This document shows, one piece after another, positions 8,147 through 15,973 of a DNA stretch of 59,976 nt. The stretch covers positions 1 through 59,976 of the forward strand of contig CAZHKE010000018.1 of the NCBI GenBank assembly GCA_964532485.1, given 5' to 3'. Position 1 is the first letter of the stretch, and every line of letters begins with the position of its first letter. A program made the translations under genes and the position numbers. The notes under the pieces were generated by a model. That model searched no databases and was not told where the DNA came from. It saw only the letters and a program-made list of their open reading frames with translations. The DNA is from DATBSK01 sp964532485. GTDB taxonomy: Bacteria > Actinomycetota > Acidimicrobiia > IMCC26256 > PALSA-555.

Positions 8147-8194
8147 CCGCATGCCCTGGCGTTCGTGGCGCACGTCTGCTCGTGCCGCCCGCGC

Positions 8195-8773
8195 TCAGTC
8201 GGACTTCGTCTTGCCCTTCGCCTTCTGCGCGCGCTTCCAGGCGCGGACCTCGGCCAACGCCTCCGGCGAGTCGATGTCCGCGACCGAACGCTTGGTGGCG
8301 TCGGAATACGGCGTCGCCGCCTTCTCCCAGCCCGAGGGCGCGACGCCGAGGCGCTTGCCGAGCAGCGCGAGGAAGATCTTCGACTTCTCCTCGCCGAACC
8401 CGGGGAGGGCCTCGAGCCGGGCGAGCAGCTCGTCGCCGCTCTGCGCGTCCTTCCAGATGCGCGCCGGATCACCGCCGTAGTCCCCGACGATCGCGGTGCA
8501 GAGGGCGTGCGTGCGCGTGGCCATCGACCCCGGGAAGCGGTGGAGCGCGGGCTTGGCGGCGAAGACGTCCTTGAGGTCCTCGGGCGACATCGCGGCGATC
8601 GCCGCGCAGTCGAGGCCCCCGAGCCGCTCCTGGAGCGTGTGGGGTCCCTTGAACGCCCACTCCATCGGCACCTGCTGGTCGAGCAGCATGCCGATCAGGA
8701 GCGCGAGGGGATCTTCGGCGAGCAGCTCGTCAGCGGCGGGATCGCCGGTGACCGGGATGATCGCGGTGGGCAT
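8195..8773 (-). CDS. HhH-GPD-type base-excision repair protein
   Basis: A 192-residue protein of the family annotated as HhH-GPD-type base excision DNA repair protein, common in actinobacteria. The N-terminal half has the conserved LLIGMLLDQQVPMEWAFKGP segment, the C-terminal half a helix-hairpin-helix with LPGFGEEKSKIFLALLGKRLG, the DNA-binding motif of endonuclease III-type glycosylases. The catalytic Asp of the larger superfamily is not obvious, so activity is uncertain. ATG 8773 starts the conserved PTAIIPVTGD; a GTG at 8776 directly before it lies 5 nt from a TACTCT hexamer and could be used instead. Divergent from the VOC gene with only about 20 bp between starts. Confidence 0.8.
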   Translation of the reverse strand: MPTAIIPVTGDPAADELLAEDPLALLIGMLLDQQVPMEWAFKGPHTLQERLGGLDCAAIAAMSPEDLKDVFAAKPALHRFPGSMATRTHALCTAIVGDYGGDPARIWKDAQSGDELLARLEALPGFGEEKSKIFLALLGKRLGVAPSGWEKAATPYSDATKRSVADIDSPEALAEVRAWKRAQKAKGKTKSD

Positions 8774-8794
8774 CACGTGGGAGAGTAGGTGTCG

Positions 8795-9166
8795 ATGCCG
8801 GCGCTCGACCACATCAACCTGTGCGTCCCGGAATCCGTGGGCGAGGTCAGCGGCACCGACGCGGAAGAGGCGTGGCTCAAGGTCCTCGGCTACTCGCGCG
8901 TCCCGCCCGGACCGGAGGCCTCGCAGCTCGGGGCGCTCTTCTGGTTCGCGGCCGACGACGGGACCCAGGTCCACCTCACGGTCGATCCGCAGCATCGCCC
9001 GTCGGGCGCCGCGCACACCGCGATCCGCCTCGACGGGGCGCTCGACGCGACGATCGAGGCACTCGAGCACTCGGGTCACCGCTGCACGACGATCTCGTTC
9101 GACGGCGACCGACACGTCTTCGCGACCGACCCCGCCGGCAACCTCTGGGAGCTCATCGGCGCTTGA
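8795..9166 (+). CDS. VOC-superfamily (glyoxalase/bleomycin-resistance fold) protein
   Basis: A 123-residue single-module VOC protein: opens with PALDHINLCVPE, has repeated beta-alpha-beta units and ends with the typical FATDPAGNLWELIG strand that usually supplies a metal-ligand Glu (E near residue 119). The first His (H7 in DHIN) is the other standard ligand. Substrate unknown. Starts at ATG 8795 or the in-frame GTG 8789; GGGAG lies upstream. Divergent from the repair gene. Confidence 0.8.
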   Translation: MPALDHINLCVPESVGEVSGTDAEEAWLKVLGYSRVPPGPEASQLGALFWFAADDGTQVHLTVDPQHRPSGAAHTAIRLDGALDATIEALEHSGHRCTTISFDGDRHVFATDPAGNLWELIGA

Positions 9167-9238
9167 CGCGGAGCGCACCTGAGAGCGCTCTCAGGCACGA
9201 CCGAGCCGGTCACGCGCGTGTCAGGCACAATCGATCAC
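9167..9238 (+). promoter_or_regulatory. Control region of the two-component operon
   Basis: Contains a perfect 12-bp palindrome GAGAGCGCTCTC (9181-9192) and two copies of TCAGGCAC-A (9191-9200 and 9221-9230) exactly 30 bp apart, i.e. on the same face of the helix. The second copy overlaps a CACAAT hexamer 7 nt before the response-regulator ATG, so the message may be leaderless. Spaced direct repeats of this kind are what OmpR-type regulators bind; self-regulation is inference. Confidence 0.45.
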
Positions 9239-9916
9239 ATGCGCGTGCTCGTCGTGGAGGACGAGGTGCACCTCGCGGAGGCCATCACCGACGGTCTCCG
9301 GACCGAGGGCTTCGACGTCGACGCCGTCCACGACGGCATCGACGGCCTGTGGCGTGCGCGTGAAGGGTCGTACGACGCGATCGTGCTCGACGTGCTGCTC
9401 CCGGGCATGAACGGGTACCGCGTCTGCAAGACGCTGCGAGACGAAGGAGTCTGGACCCCGATCCTCATCCTCACCGCCAAGGACGGCGAGTACGACGAGG
9501 CCGAGGCGCTCGACACCGGCGCCGACGACTTCCTCTCGAAGCCCTTCTCGTTCGTCGTGCTGCTGGCGAGGTTGCGTGCTCTGTTCCGGCGTGGGGCGCC
9601 ACCCCGACCCGCCGTCTTGGAGTTCGGTCCCCTCCGGCTGGATCCAGGAAGCCGCAAGGTCGCGCGCGCGGGCAACGAGGTCTCGCTGACGGCCCGCGAG
9701 TTCGCGCTGCTCGAGTACCTCATGCGCCGGGACGGCAACGTCGCATCGAAGAGCGAGATCCTCGACCACGTGTGGGGGATGGACTTCGCCGGCGATCCCA
9801 ACGTCGTCGAGGTCTACATCGGCTACCTGCGCCGCAAGCTCGACCAGCCCGACGGTGAGCAGATGATCAAGACGGTCCGCGGTGCCGGCTACCGGCTGAG
9901 CACGGATCCGACGTGA
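9239..9916 (+). CDS. OmpR/PhoB-family response regulator
   Basis: A 225-residue two-domain regulator. Receiver domain (1-115) has the acidic pair E7/D8, phosphoacceptor D51 in VLDVLLPG, the switch Thr in ILTAKD and Lys101 in SKPF. The C-terminal winged helix (about 125-222) shows LTAREFALLEYLMRR and the recognition region VVEVYIGYLRRKLD, ending in the typical IKTVRGAGYRL. It should bind DNA when phosphorylated by the kinase encoded next, 1 bp downstream. ATG 9239 (MRVLVVEDE) is used in preference to the frame opening at 9218, which would need an N-terminal extension. Confidence 0.95.
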   Translation: MRVLVVEDEVHLAEAITDGLRTEGFDVDAVHDGIDGLWRAREGSYDAIVLDVLLPGMNGYRVCKTLRDEGVWTPILILTAKDGEYDEAEALDTGADDFLSKPFSFVVLLARLRALFRRGAPPRPAVLEFGPLRLDPGSRKVARAGNEVSLTAREFALLEYLMRRDGNVASKSEILDHVWGMDFAGDPNVVEVYIGYLRRKLDQPDGEQMIKTVRGAGYRLSTDPT

Positions 9917-9917
9917 C

Positions 9918-11219
9918 ATGACCGACAACGGCTGGCGCGGGTTCGGCTCGGTCCGCCTGCGCATCACGATCGCCGCGGCCGGCCTCTTCGCTGTCGCGCT
10001 CGCGCTCGCGTCGTTCTGGCTCGTGCGTTCTGTCCACGACAGCCTCGCCGACGAGATCGAGCGCACGAACTCGGTGCAGCTGGCGGAGATCGCGGAGCAG
10101 CTCGCGAGTGGAGTCCAGCTCGACGACCTCGACCTTCCGGCACCGGGGCCGGGCGGTCAGCCCGCGTACCGCGTGGTCGGCCCGGGAGGCCGGGTCGTCG
10201 ACGACTTCCCACCGTACGGGCGTCGCACCGGCGTCTCGGCCGACAACCCGAGCGTGCGTGCGCAGCGTGAGGTGGAGACCGCGACCGGGCGCGTCACGGT
10301 CGTCGCCGAGCGGTCGCTCGACGAGGTCGACCGCACGGTCGACAGCGTCACCCGCGTGCTCGTCGTGGGCGTCCCGCTGCTCGTCGGGCTCGTCGCCGCG
10401 CTCACGTGGTGGCTCGCCGGCCGGGCGCTGCGCCCGGTCGAGGCCATCCGGGCCGAGGCAGCAGCGATCACCGCGTCGACGATCCACCGGCGCGTCCCCG
10501 AGCCCGGCACCGACGACGAGGTCGGTCGCCTGGCGCGCACGATGAACTCGATGCTCGACCGGCTCGAGGATTCGGCGCGGGAGCAACGGCGCTTCGTGTC
10601 CGACGCGTCGCACGAGCTCCGCAGCCCCGTCGCGTCGATCAGGGCACAGCTCGAGGTTGCGCTGCGCCGCGGCGACGCCGACTGGCCGGTGGTCGCGGCA
10701 ACCGTGCTCGAGGAGGACCGGCGGCTCGACGAAGCAGTCTCCGAGCTGCTCGAGCTCGCCCGTGCCGAAGAAGGCGTGACAGCCGAGCCGACCGACATCG
10801 ACCTCGACGAGGTCGTGCTCGAGGAGGCGCGGCGCACGTATCGAGTGCCGATCGACACGCATCGCGTCTCCGCGGGTCGCGTGCGCGGGAGCGGTGCCCA
10901 GCTCGCTCGCGCGGTGCGCAACCTGCTCGACAACGCCGCTCGCCACGCACGAGCACATGTCGAGGTCACGCTCGAGGCGAGCGACGGCGAGGTCGTGCTC
11001 ACCGTCGACGACGACGGCCCGGGCGTGCCCGTCGACGAGCGAGCGCGTGTCTTCGACCGCTTCACGCGTCTCGACGAGGGCCGCGCCCGTGACGCAGGTG
11101 GCGTCGGGCTCGGGCTCCCCATGGTGCGTGCGATCGTCGAACGACACTCGGGTACGGTCACGGTCGACGACGCGCCGACCGGCGGTGCTCGCTTCATGAT
11201 CCTCCTCCCCGCTGCCTGA
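9918..11219 (+). CDS. Membrane sensor histidine kinase
   Basis: A 433-residue EnvZ/PrrB-type kinase: first membrane segment about residues 14-36, an extracytoplasmic sensor of roughly 110 residues, second segment about 146-168, a HAMP linker, the H-box FVSDASHELRSPVASI with phosphoacceptor His232, then N-box (RNLLDNAARHA), G1 (VDDDGPGVP) and G2 (GVGLGLPMVRAIVERH) of the ATPase domain. It starts 1 bp after the regulator stop and surely phosphorylates it. The sensed signal is unknown; nothing nearby points to a target. Confidence 0.95.
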   Translation: MTDNGWRGFGSVRLRITIAAAGLFAVALALASFWLVRSVHDSLADEIERTNSVQLAEIAEQLASGVQLDDLDLPAPGPGGQPAYRVVGPGGRVVDDFPPYGRRTGVSADNPSVRAQREVETATGRVTVVAERSLDEVDRTVDSVTRVLVVGVPLLVGLVAALTWWLAGRALRPVEAIRAEAAAITASTIHRRVPEPGTDDEVGRLARTMNSMLDRLEDSAREQRRFVSDASHELRSPVASIRAQLEVALRRGDADWPVVAATVLEEDRRLDEAVSELLELARAEEGVTAEPTDIDLDEVVLEEARRTYRVPIDTHRVSAGRVRGSGAQLARAVRNLLDNAARHARAHVEVTLEASDGEVVLTVDDDGPGVPVDERARVFDRFTRLDEGRARDAGGVGLGLPMVRAIVERHSGTVTVDDAPTGGARFMILLPAA

Positions 11220-11244
11220 CGACCCGCATCCACCCGCGTCCCCG

Positions 11245-11958
11245 GTGAAGCTCGCCACGTTCAACACGCACTACGGCGTTCGGCCCAAGCGCCGGCCACC
11301 CGCCGAGCCGTACGACCTCGAGCGCGTCCTCGCCGATCTCGACGCCGACGTGATCGCCCTGCAGGAGCTGTGGCGCCCGGATCGCCACCGCGGACCAGCC
11401 GACGACGCTGCCGCGGCGCTCGGCTACGAGGTCCTGTACGAGGCGACCGGTGCGGCGAGCAGCGACCACCGGTGGCCGCGGTTGCGTCACGACGGCGCCG
11501 GCGAGTCGGGGATCGCCGTCCTCTCACGCCTCCCGGCCCGGCGTGTCGGCCCGCTCGTCGTGGGCCCCACGCTCGGCGATCCCGCGCCCCGGCGCACCGC
11601 GCTCGACGTCGAGGTCGACCTCGGTCACCGTCACCTCCGCGTGATCGCCGTGCACCTCACCTCGCGACTCCCACACGGCCCACCGCTCCAGCTCCGACGC
11701 CTCGGGCCGCAGCTCCCGGCCGCCGGGACACCCGCGGTCGTCATCGGCGACTGCAACCTCTGGGGTCCTGGCGTGGTCGCGATGCTGCCGGGATGGCGAC
11801 GCGCGATCCGCGGCCGCACCTGGCCGGCGCGTGCACCCCACAGCCAGATCGACCACGTGCTCGTGCGGCCCGACGACGTCGAGGTCGTGCACGCCCGGGT
11901 GCTCGACGACGTCGGCTCCGATCACCGCCCGGTGGAGGTCGAGCTGGCGGCGCGCTGA
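11245..11958 (+). CDS. Endonuclease/exonuclease/phosphatase-fold hydrolase
   Basis: A 237-residue EEP-superfamily protein: opens with KLATFNTHYG (metal/phosphate Asn), has ALQELWRP with the catalytic Glu, VIGDCNLWG (an Asp-Asn pair as in the GDFN motif) and ends with QIDHVLVRP ... VGSDHRPVEVEL, the catalytic Asp-His. Members cut nucleic acid or phospho-lipid/inositol phosphodiesters; which applies here cannot be said. No signal peptide, so cytoplasmic. GTG 11245 begins 25 bp after the kinase stop, so it may be read from the same message. Confidence 0.85.
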   Translation: MKLATFNTHYGVRPKRRPPAEPYDLERVLADLDADVIALQELWRPDRHRGPADDAAAALGYEVLYEATGAASSDHRWPRLRHDGAGESGIAVLSRLPARRVGPLVVGPTLGDPAPRRTALDVEVDLGHRHLRVIAVHLTSRLPHGPPLQLRRLGPQLPAAGTPAVVIGDCNLWGPGVVAMLPGWRRAIRGRTWPARAPHSQIDHVLVRPDDVEVVHARVLDDVGSDHRPVEVELAAR

Positions 11959-11975
11959 CGCCGTCGACGTTGCAC

Positions 11976-11996
11976 TACCCTGACGGCTGCGTCAGG
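11976..11996 (+). promoter_or_regulatory. -10 box and overlapping inverted-repeat operator before the P450 operon
   Basis: TACCCT (11976-11981) is a TANNNT -10. Overlapping it, CCTGAC-GGCTGC-GTCAGG (11979-11996) is a perfect 6-6-6 inverted repeat covering the expected start of transcription, the classic place for a repressor. A GGGAGCTC ribosome site follows before ATG 12016. The regulator is not in the window. Confidence 0.55.
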
Positions 11997-12015
11997 TCCG
12001 ACGAACTGGGAGCTC

Positions 12016-13248
12016 ATGGCCGAAGCCACGTCGCCGACGTACCAGCCGAGTGCCTTCGAGCCGGACGATGCCGAGCTCGGCAACGGTCTGCTCGACCGCG
12101 CGATGAACGCCTGCCCGCAGCCGGTCTACGCGGCGATGCGGGCCCAGGGCTCCGTGCTCCGCATGGAGGAGCACAGCGTCCTCGTCACGCACCACGACGA
12201 GGTGATGGGCACCCTGCGCGACCCCGAGCGCTTCTCGTCCGACATGGACGCGGTGCAGATGGGCAACGTCCGTCCGCTCATCCCGCTCCAGATCGACCCA
12301 CCCGACCATCTGAAGTTCCGCAAGCTGCTCGACCCGCTGTTCGCACCCCGCGAGGTCGCGCGTCTCGAAGACGAGGTCCGGCGACTGACGAACGAGCTCA
12401 TCGACGAGTTCGTCGACGACGGCCGCGTCGAGCTCAACGAGGCGTTCGCGGTGCCGCTGCCGTGCACGATCTTCCTCGCGCTACTCGGCCTCCCCCAGGA
12501 CGATCTGCCCCGCTTCTTGCGGCTCAAGGACGACATCATCCGGCCCGCCGGTCTGGCAACGCGGGAGGCCAACGAGGTCCGACGGCGCACGGCTCAGGAG
12601 ATCTACGACTACTTCGAACCGGTGATCGAGGCGCGCCGCTCACAGCCGCGTGACGACCTCATCACCCGCCTCGTGGACGCCGACGTCGACGGTTACCGGC
12701 TCACGAACGAGGACATCCTCGACATCTGCTTCCTCTTCCTCATCGCCGGGCTCGACACGGTCACCGCAACGCTCACGTGCAGCGTCGCCTATCTGGCCGA
12801 GCACCCCGAGCACCGTCGCGAGCTCGTCGACGACCCGTCGCTGATCCCCGCGGCGATCGAGGAGCTGTTGCGGTGGGAGACGCCCGTCCCCGGCGTCGCG
12901 CGGGTCTGTCGACGCGACACCGAGATCGACGACGTTCCCGTCTCGGCCGGAACCCGGGTGACGGTGATGATCGGCTCGGCCAACACCGATGGCGCCGAGT
13001 TCGAGGCTGCCGAGACCGTCGACTTCCATCGCGACGGCAACCGTCATCTCGCGTTCGGTGGGGGGATCCACCGCTGCCTGGGCTCTCACCTCGCGCGCCT
13101 CGAGCTGCGCGTCGCGCTCGAGGAGCTGCACCGGCGGGTCCCGGACTACGAGCTCGAGCCCGGCACGGAGCTCCAGTACGCCGAGGCCCTGCGCACCGTC
13201 GAGCACCTTCCCCTCGTCTTCGGGGGTGCCGGAGGCGAGGGGAGGTGA
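12016..13248 (+). CDS. Cytochrome P450
   Basis: A 410-residue soluble bacterial P450. The oxygen-activating I-helix is LFLIAGLDTVTATL, the K-helix has ELLR (ExxR) and the haem loop is FGGGIHRCLG with the thiolate Cys at about residue 354. It should hydroxylate a hydrophobic substrate using electrons from the ferredoxin encoded next (4-nt GTGA overlap). Family and substrate are not recognised; an SDR follows in the same operon, which suggests oxidation of an alcohol the P450 makes. Preceded by an inverted-repeat operator, so probably inducible. ATG 12016 has a GGGAG site. Confidence 0.92.
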   Translation: MAEATSPTYQPSAFEPDDAELGNGLLDRAMNACPQPVYAAMRAQGSVLRMEEHSVLVTHHDEVMGTLRDPERFSSDMDAVQMGNVRPLIPLQIDPPDHLKFRKLLDPLFAPREVARLEDEVRRLTNELIDEFVDDGRVELNEAFAVPLPCTIFLALLGLPQDDLPRFLRLKDDIIRPAGLATREANEVRRRTAQEIYDYFEPVIEARRSQPRDDLITRLVDADVDGYRLTNEDILDICFLFLIAGLDTVTATLTCSVAYLAEHPEHRRELVDDPSLIPAAIEELLRWETPVPGVARVCRRDTEIDDVPVSAGTRVTVMIGSANTDGAEFEAAETVDFHRDGNRHLAFGGGIHRCLGSHLARLELRVALEELHRRVPDYELEPGTELQYAEALRTVEHLPLVFGGAGGEGR

Positions 13249-13436
13249 AGGTGGCGGTCGACGGAGATGCCTGCGTCGGGCACGGGCGCTGCTACGCGCT
13301 CGCCTCCGACGTGTACGGGCCCGACGACCGCGGGCACTGCGAGATCCTGGTCGCCGACGTCCCGCCGGAGCTCGAGGAGCAGGCGCGCGCGGGTGAGGCG
13401 AACTGCCCGGAGCGCGCCATCAGGCTCACGGACTGA
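13245..13436 (+). CDS. Small ferredoxin with CxxHxxC-type cluster motif
   Basis: A 63-residue ferredoxin read from GTG 13245, overlapping the P450 stop. Cluster ligands are C11 and C17 in CVGHGRC and a final Cys in NCPERA; the position of the usual central cysteine is His14. Ferredoxins with a non-cysteine residue at this place partner P450s in mycobacteria and related bacteria and hold a 3Fe-4S or altered 4Fe-4S cluster. Acidic overall, as expected for an electron donor. No ferredoxin reductase is encoded nearby. Confidence 0.9.
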   Translation: MKVAVDGDACVGHGRCYALASDVYGPDDRGHCEILVADVPPELEEQARAGEANCPERAIRLTD

Positions 13437-13442
13437 GCCGGA

Positions 13443-14300
13443 GTGGACGACGGCGCGACGATCGTGATCACCGGCGGCAATGCCGGGATCGGCAAGGAGA
13501 CCGCTGTCGGGCTCGCGAAGCAGGGAGCCCGCGTCGTCGTCACCGCCCGTGACCCGAGGCGAGGTCGAGCCGCACTCGACGAGATCCGCGAACGTTCGGG
13601 AAGCGACTCCGTCGACCTGATGGACCTGGACCTCGCCGATCTGACATCGGTGCGGCGCTTCGCGCTCGAGTATCAGGATCGGTACGACCGCCTCGACGTG
13701 CTCGTGAACAACGCCGGGCTCGTGCAGCTGAGCCGCACCGAGACCGTCGACGGCTTCGAGACGACGTTCGCAGTCAACCACCTCGGGCACTTCCTGTTGA
13801 CGCAGCTGCTGCTGGACCAGATCCGCGCGTCGGCTCCGTCACGCATCGTGATCGTCTCGTCCGACGCGCACAAGCAGGCACGCAACGGTCTCGACTTCGA
13901 CGACCTGATGTCGGAGCAGTCGTACTCTGCGTTCCGCGTCTACGCGAAGTCGAAGCTCGCGAACATCTACTTCGCGCGCGAGCTGGCTCGTCGCCTCGAT
14001 GGCACCCGAGTCACGGCCAACTCACTGCACCCCGGGTTCGTCGCGAGCCGATTCGCCCGCGACGGCGACACCGGCAAGCTCGGCGACCTCGCGATGAGCG
14101 CGCTCCGACCGTTCGCGCGCACGCCGGAGAAGGGGGCGCGCACCTCGATCTACCTCGCGGCGTCCCCCGAGGTCGACGGGGTGTCCGGCGCATACTTCTA
14201 CGACTGCCGCGAGAAGGACCCCAGCGCCGTCGCGCGCGACCACGAGTCAGCCCGTCGCCTGTGGGCCGTCAGCGAGGAGCTCGCCGCCGCGAAGGCGTGA
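13443..14300 (+). CDS. Short-chain dehydrogenase/reductase, retinol-dehydrogenase-like
   Basis: A 285-residue classical SDR: cofactor motif TGGNAGIGKET (TGxxxGIG), VNNAG, catalytic Ser in IVSSDAH and the YAKSK Tyr-Lys pair. An Arg/Lys after the second strand (TARDPRRGR) suggests NADP(H). The arrangement with EYQDRYDRLDVLVNNAG and PGFVASRF is that of the RDH11-13-like group. Begins 6 bp after the ferredoxin stop, so it is the third gene of the P450 operon, and converges with the binding-protein gene 1 bp beyond its stop. Confidence 0.9.
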   Translation: MDDGATIVITGGNAGIGKETAVGLAKQGARVVVTARDPRRGRAALDEIRERSGSDSVDLMDLDLADLTSVRRFALEYQDRYDRLDVLVNNAGLVQLSRTETVDGFETTFAVNHLGHFLLTQLLLDQIRASAPSRIVIVSSDAHKQARNGLDFDDLMSEQSYSAFRVYAKSKLANIYFARELARRLDGTRVTANSLHPGFVASRFARDGDTGKLGDLAMSALRPFARTPEKGARTSIYLAASPEVDGVSGAYFYDCREKDPSAVARDHESARRLWAVSEELAAAKA

Positions 14301-14301
14301 G

Positions 14302-15927
14302 CTACGTCTTGGAGAGGCCGACGACGGGGATCACACCGGCGAAGAGCGCGAAGGGCTTGCCGCCGCCATCGGGCAGGCGCGGTCCCGAGATGCCCTTGAC
14401 GTCCTGGTTGTACCCGACGGCCCAGTACGTGTACCAGCTCCAGAGGTTGTAGACCTCGTCCGCGAATCGACGGCTGAGGTCCTGGTAGATCTTCGTGCGC
14501 TTGTCGGGATCGGGCTCGCTGCGGCCCTCGTCGAGCAGGCGGTCGATCTCGGGGTCGTTGATCCGGCCGAAGTTCACGGGCGAGTCGCTGTGCCACCACA
14601 CGTACTGCGTGTCCGGATCGCCGCCGGGGTGGTTGCGGAACCCCGCGCCCTGGAAGCTGCCGGCCAGCACCTCGTTGATGAGCCCGGCCTGGTCGATCGT
14701 GCGGATCGACACCTCGATTCCGGCCTTCGCCTGCTGCTCCTTGACGAGCTGCGCGATCGCGACCGTGTCGGGCTCGGGGTTCGTGAGGTACTCGAACGAG
14801 ATCGGCGCGCCGTGCTCTGCTTCGTACTGCTCGTTGAGCCGCTTCGCCCGCTTCAGGTCGGGCTTGCGAGCGATCTCCTTCACGAAGGCGGCGTTGTCCG
14901 GCGGGAACGGGCCGGTTGCGATCGTGTTGAGCCCGCGGTTGCGGATCTCGTTGACTTCACGAGCATCGCCTGCGGACGCCACGGCCTGACGGGCGATCTT
15001 CTCGTCGAAGGGTGGCTTGCCCGCGTTGAGCATGAGGTACGCGGTCTCCGCCCCCTTGTCGGTCGCGACGAGGTCGATCTCGCCCGCCTCCGCCTTGGCC
15101 TGGAGGTCGACGATCGAGAGCGAGTTCGAGGTCGTGATCAGGTCGAACTGGCCGCTCGTCAGTCCGTTGACCCGCGTGCTGCCCTCGGGGATGGGCCGGA
15201 ACGTGATCTCGTCGAGGTGCGGCAGACCTTCCCGCCAGTAGTCGGGGTTGCGCTCGACCTTGAGGTACTCGTTCTGGCGCCACTCGACGAACTTGAAGGG
15301 CCCGGTGCCGATCGGTTGCGTTGCGCACGTCTCACGGTCCGCGAGCTGTGCGGGCGCGACGATGCCGTATCGACCGACCCAGTAGGCGGGGAACGCGACC
15401 CACGGTCGCTTCATCGTCACCTTCACCGAGAGCGGGCCCGTGACCTCGGTGCCGGCGATGTCCTGGAACACGAACACGGTGAGACGCGGCGTGATGGCGG
15501 GTGCGCCGTCGACGCCCCGATACGTGTCGATGTTGAGCTTGAGTGCCTCGGCGTCGAGGGGCGTGCCGTCGTGGAACTGGATGCCGTCCCGAAGCGTGAT
15601 CGTCCACTCGGAGTAGTCGGCGTTGGGCTCGAAGGACTTCGCGAGGTACGGGACGGTCTCGCCCTTCGTGTTGATCGCGGTCAGCGTGTCGTAGATGGCG
15701 GCCACGACCTGGATCCCCGACGCGGCGAGCGTGGCGTCGGGCAGGCAGTAGCCCGAGCTCGTCTCGGCCTCGAGCGCGAACGTGACCGAGCCGCCCTTGG
15801 CTCCTCCCCGCGCGCCGGCGTTGCCGGCGGCGACGGTGCTGAGCGTGCCGGCGACCAGCGCCGCGGCGAGCAGCGCCGCGAGCGCACGCGCGCGGGACGC
15901 GAACCTCGTGCCTCTCGACCCGATCAT
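14302..15927 (-). CDS. ABC transporter solute-binding protein, family 5 (peptide/nickel type)
   Basis: A 541-residue extracytoplasmic binding protein of the DppA/OppA type. A Sec signal (SRARALAALLAAALVAGTLS) is present but no lipobox Cys. SBP_bac_5 landmarks are VPYLAKSFEPNADYSEWTIT, FHDGTPLDAEALK, GTGPFKFVEW and the C-terminal GGDPDTQY...INDPEIDRLLDEGR. AGAGGGGAAG precedes ATG 15927. It is a close paralogue of the gene immediately upstream (same length, same strand, 46 bp apart), and neither has permease or ATPase genes beside it. Ligand unknown. Confidence 0.9.
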   Translation of the reverse strand: MIGSRGTRFASRARALAALLAAALVAGTLSTVAAGNAGARGGAKGGSVTFALEAETSSGYCLPDATLAASGIQVVAAIYDTLTAINTKGETVPYLAKSFEPNADYSEWTITLRDGIQFHDGTPLDAEALKLNIDTYRGVDGAPAITPRLTVFVFQDIAGTEVTGPLSVKVTMKRPWVAFPAYWVGRYGIVAPAQLADRETCATQPIGTGPFKFVEWRQNEYLKVERNPDYWREGLPHLDEITFRPIPEGSTRVNGLTSGQFDLITTSNSLSIVDLQAKAEAGEIDLVATDKGAETAYLMLNAGKPPFDEKIARQAVASAGDAREVNEIRNRGLNTIATGPFPPDNAAFVKEIARKPDLKRAKRLNEQYEAEHGAPISFEYLTNPEPDTVAIAQLVKEQQAKAGIEVSIRTIDQAGLINEVLAGSFQGAGFRNHPGGDPDTQYVWWHSDSPVNFGRINDPEIDRLLDEGRSEPDPDKRTKIYQDLSRRFADEVYNLWSWYTYWAVGYNQDVKGISGPRLPDGGGKPFALFAGVIPVVGLSKT

Positions 15928-15973
15928 GTCGCTTCCCCTCTCACCGATGCAGGCTGGATGGTGGGTGCCACGG

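Noticed and set aside
6578..8788. 736-aa plus-strand frame across the aminotransferase, helicase and repair genes
   Set aside because: Spans three recognisable genes on the other strand; low-complexity shadow composition.
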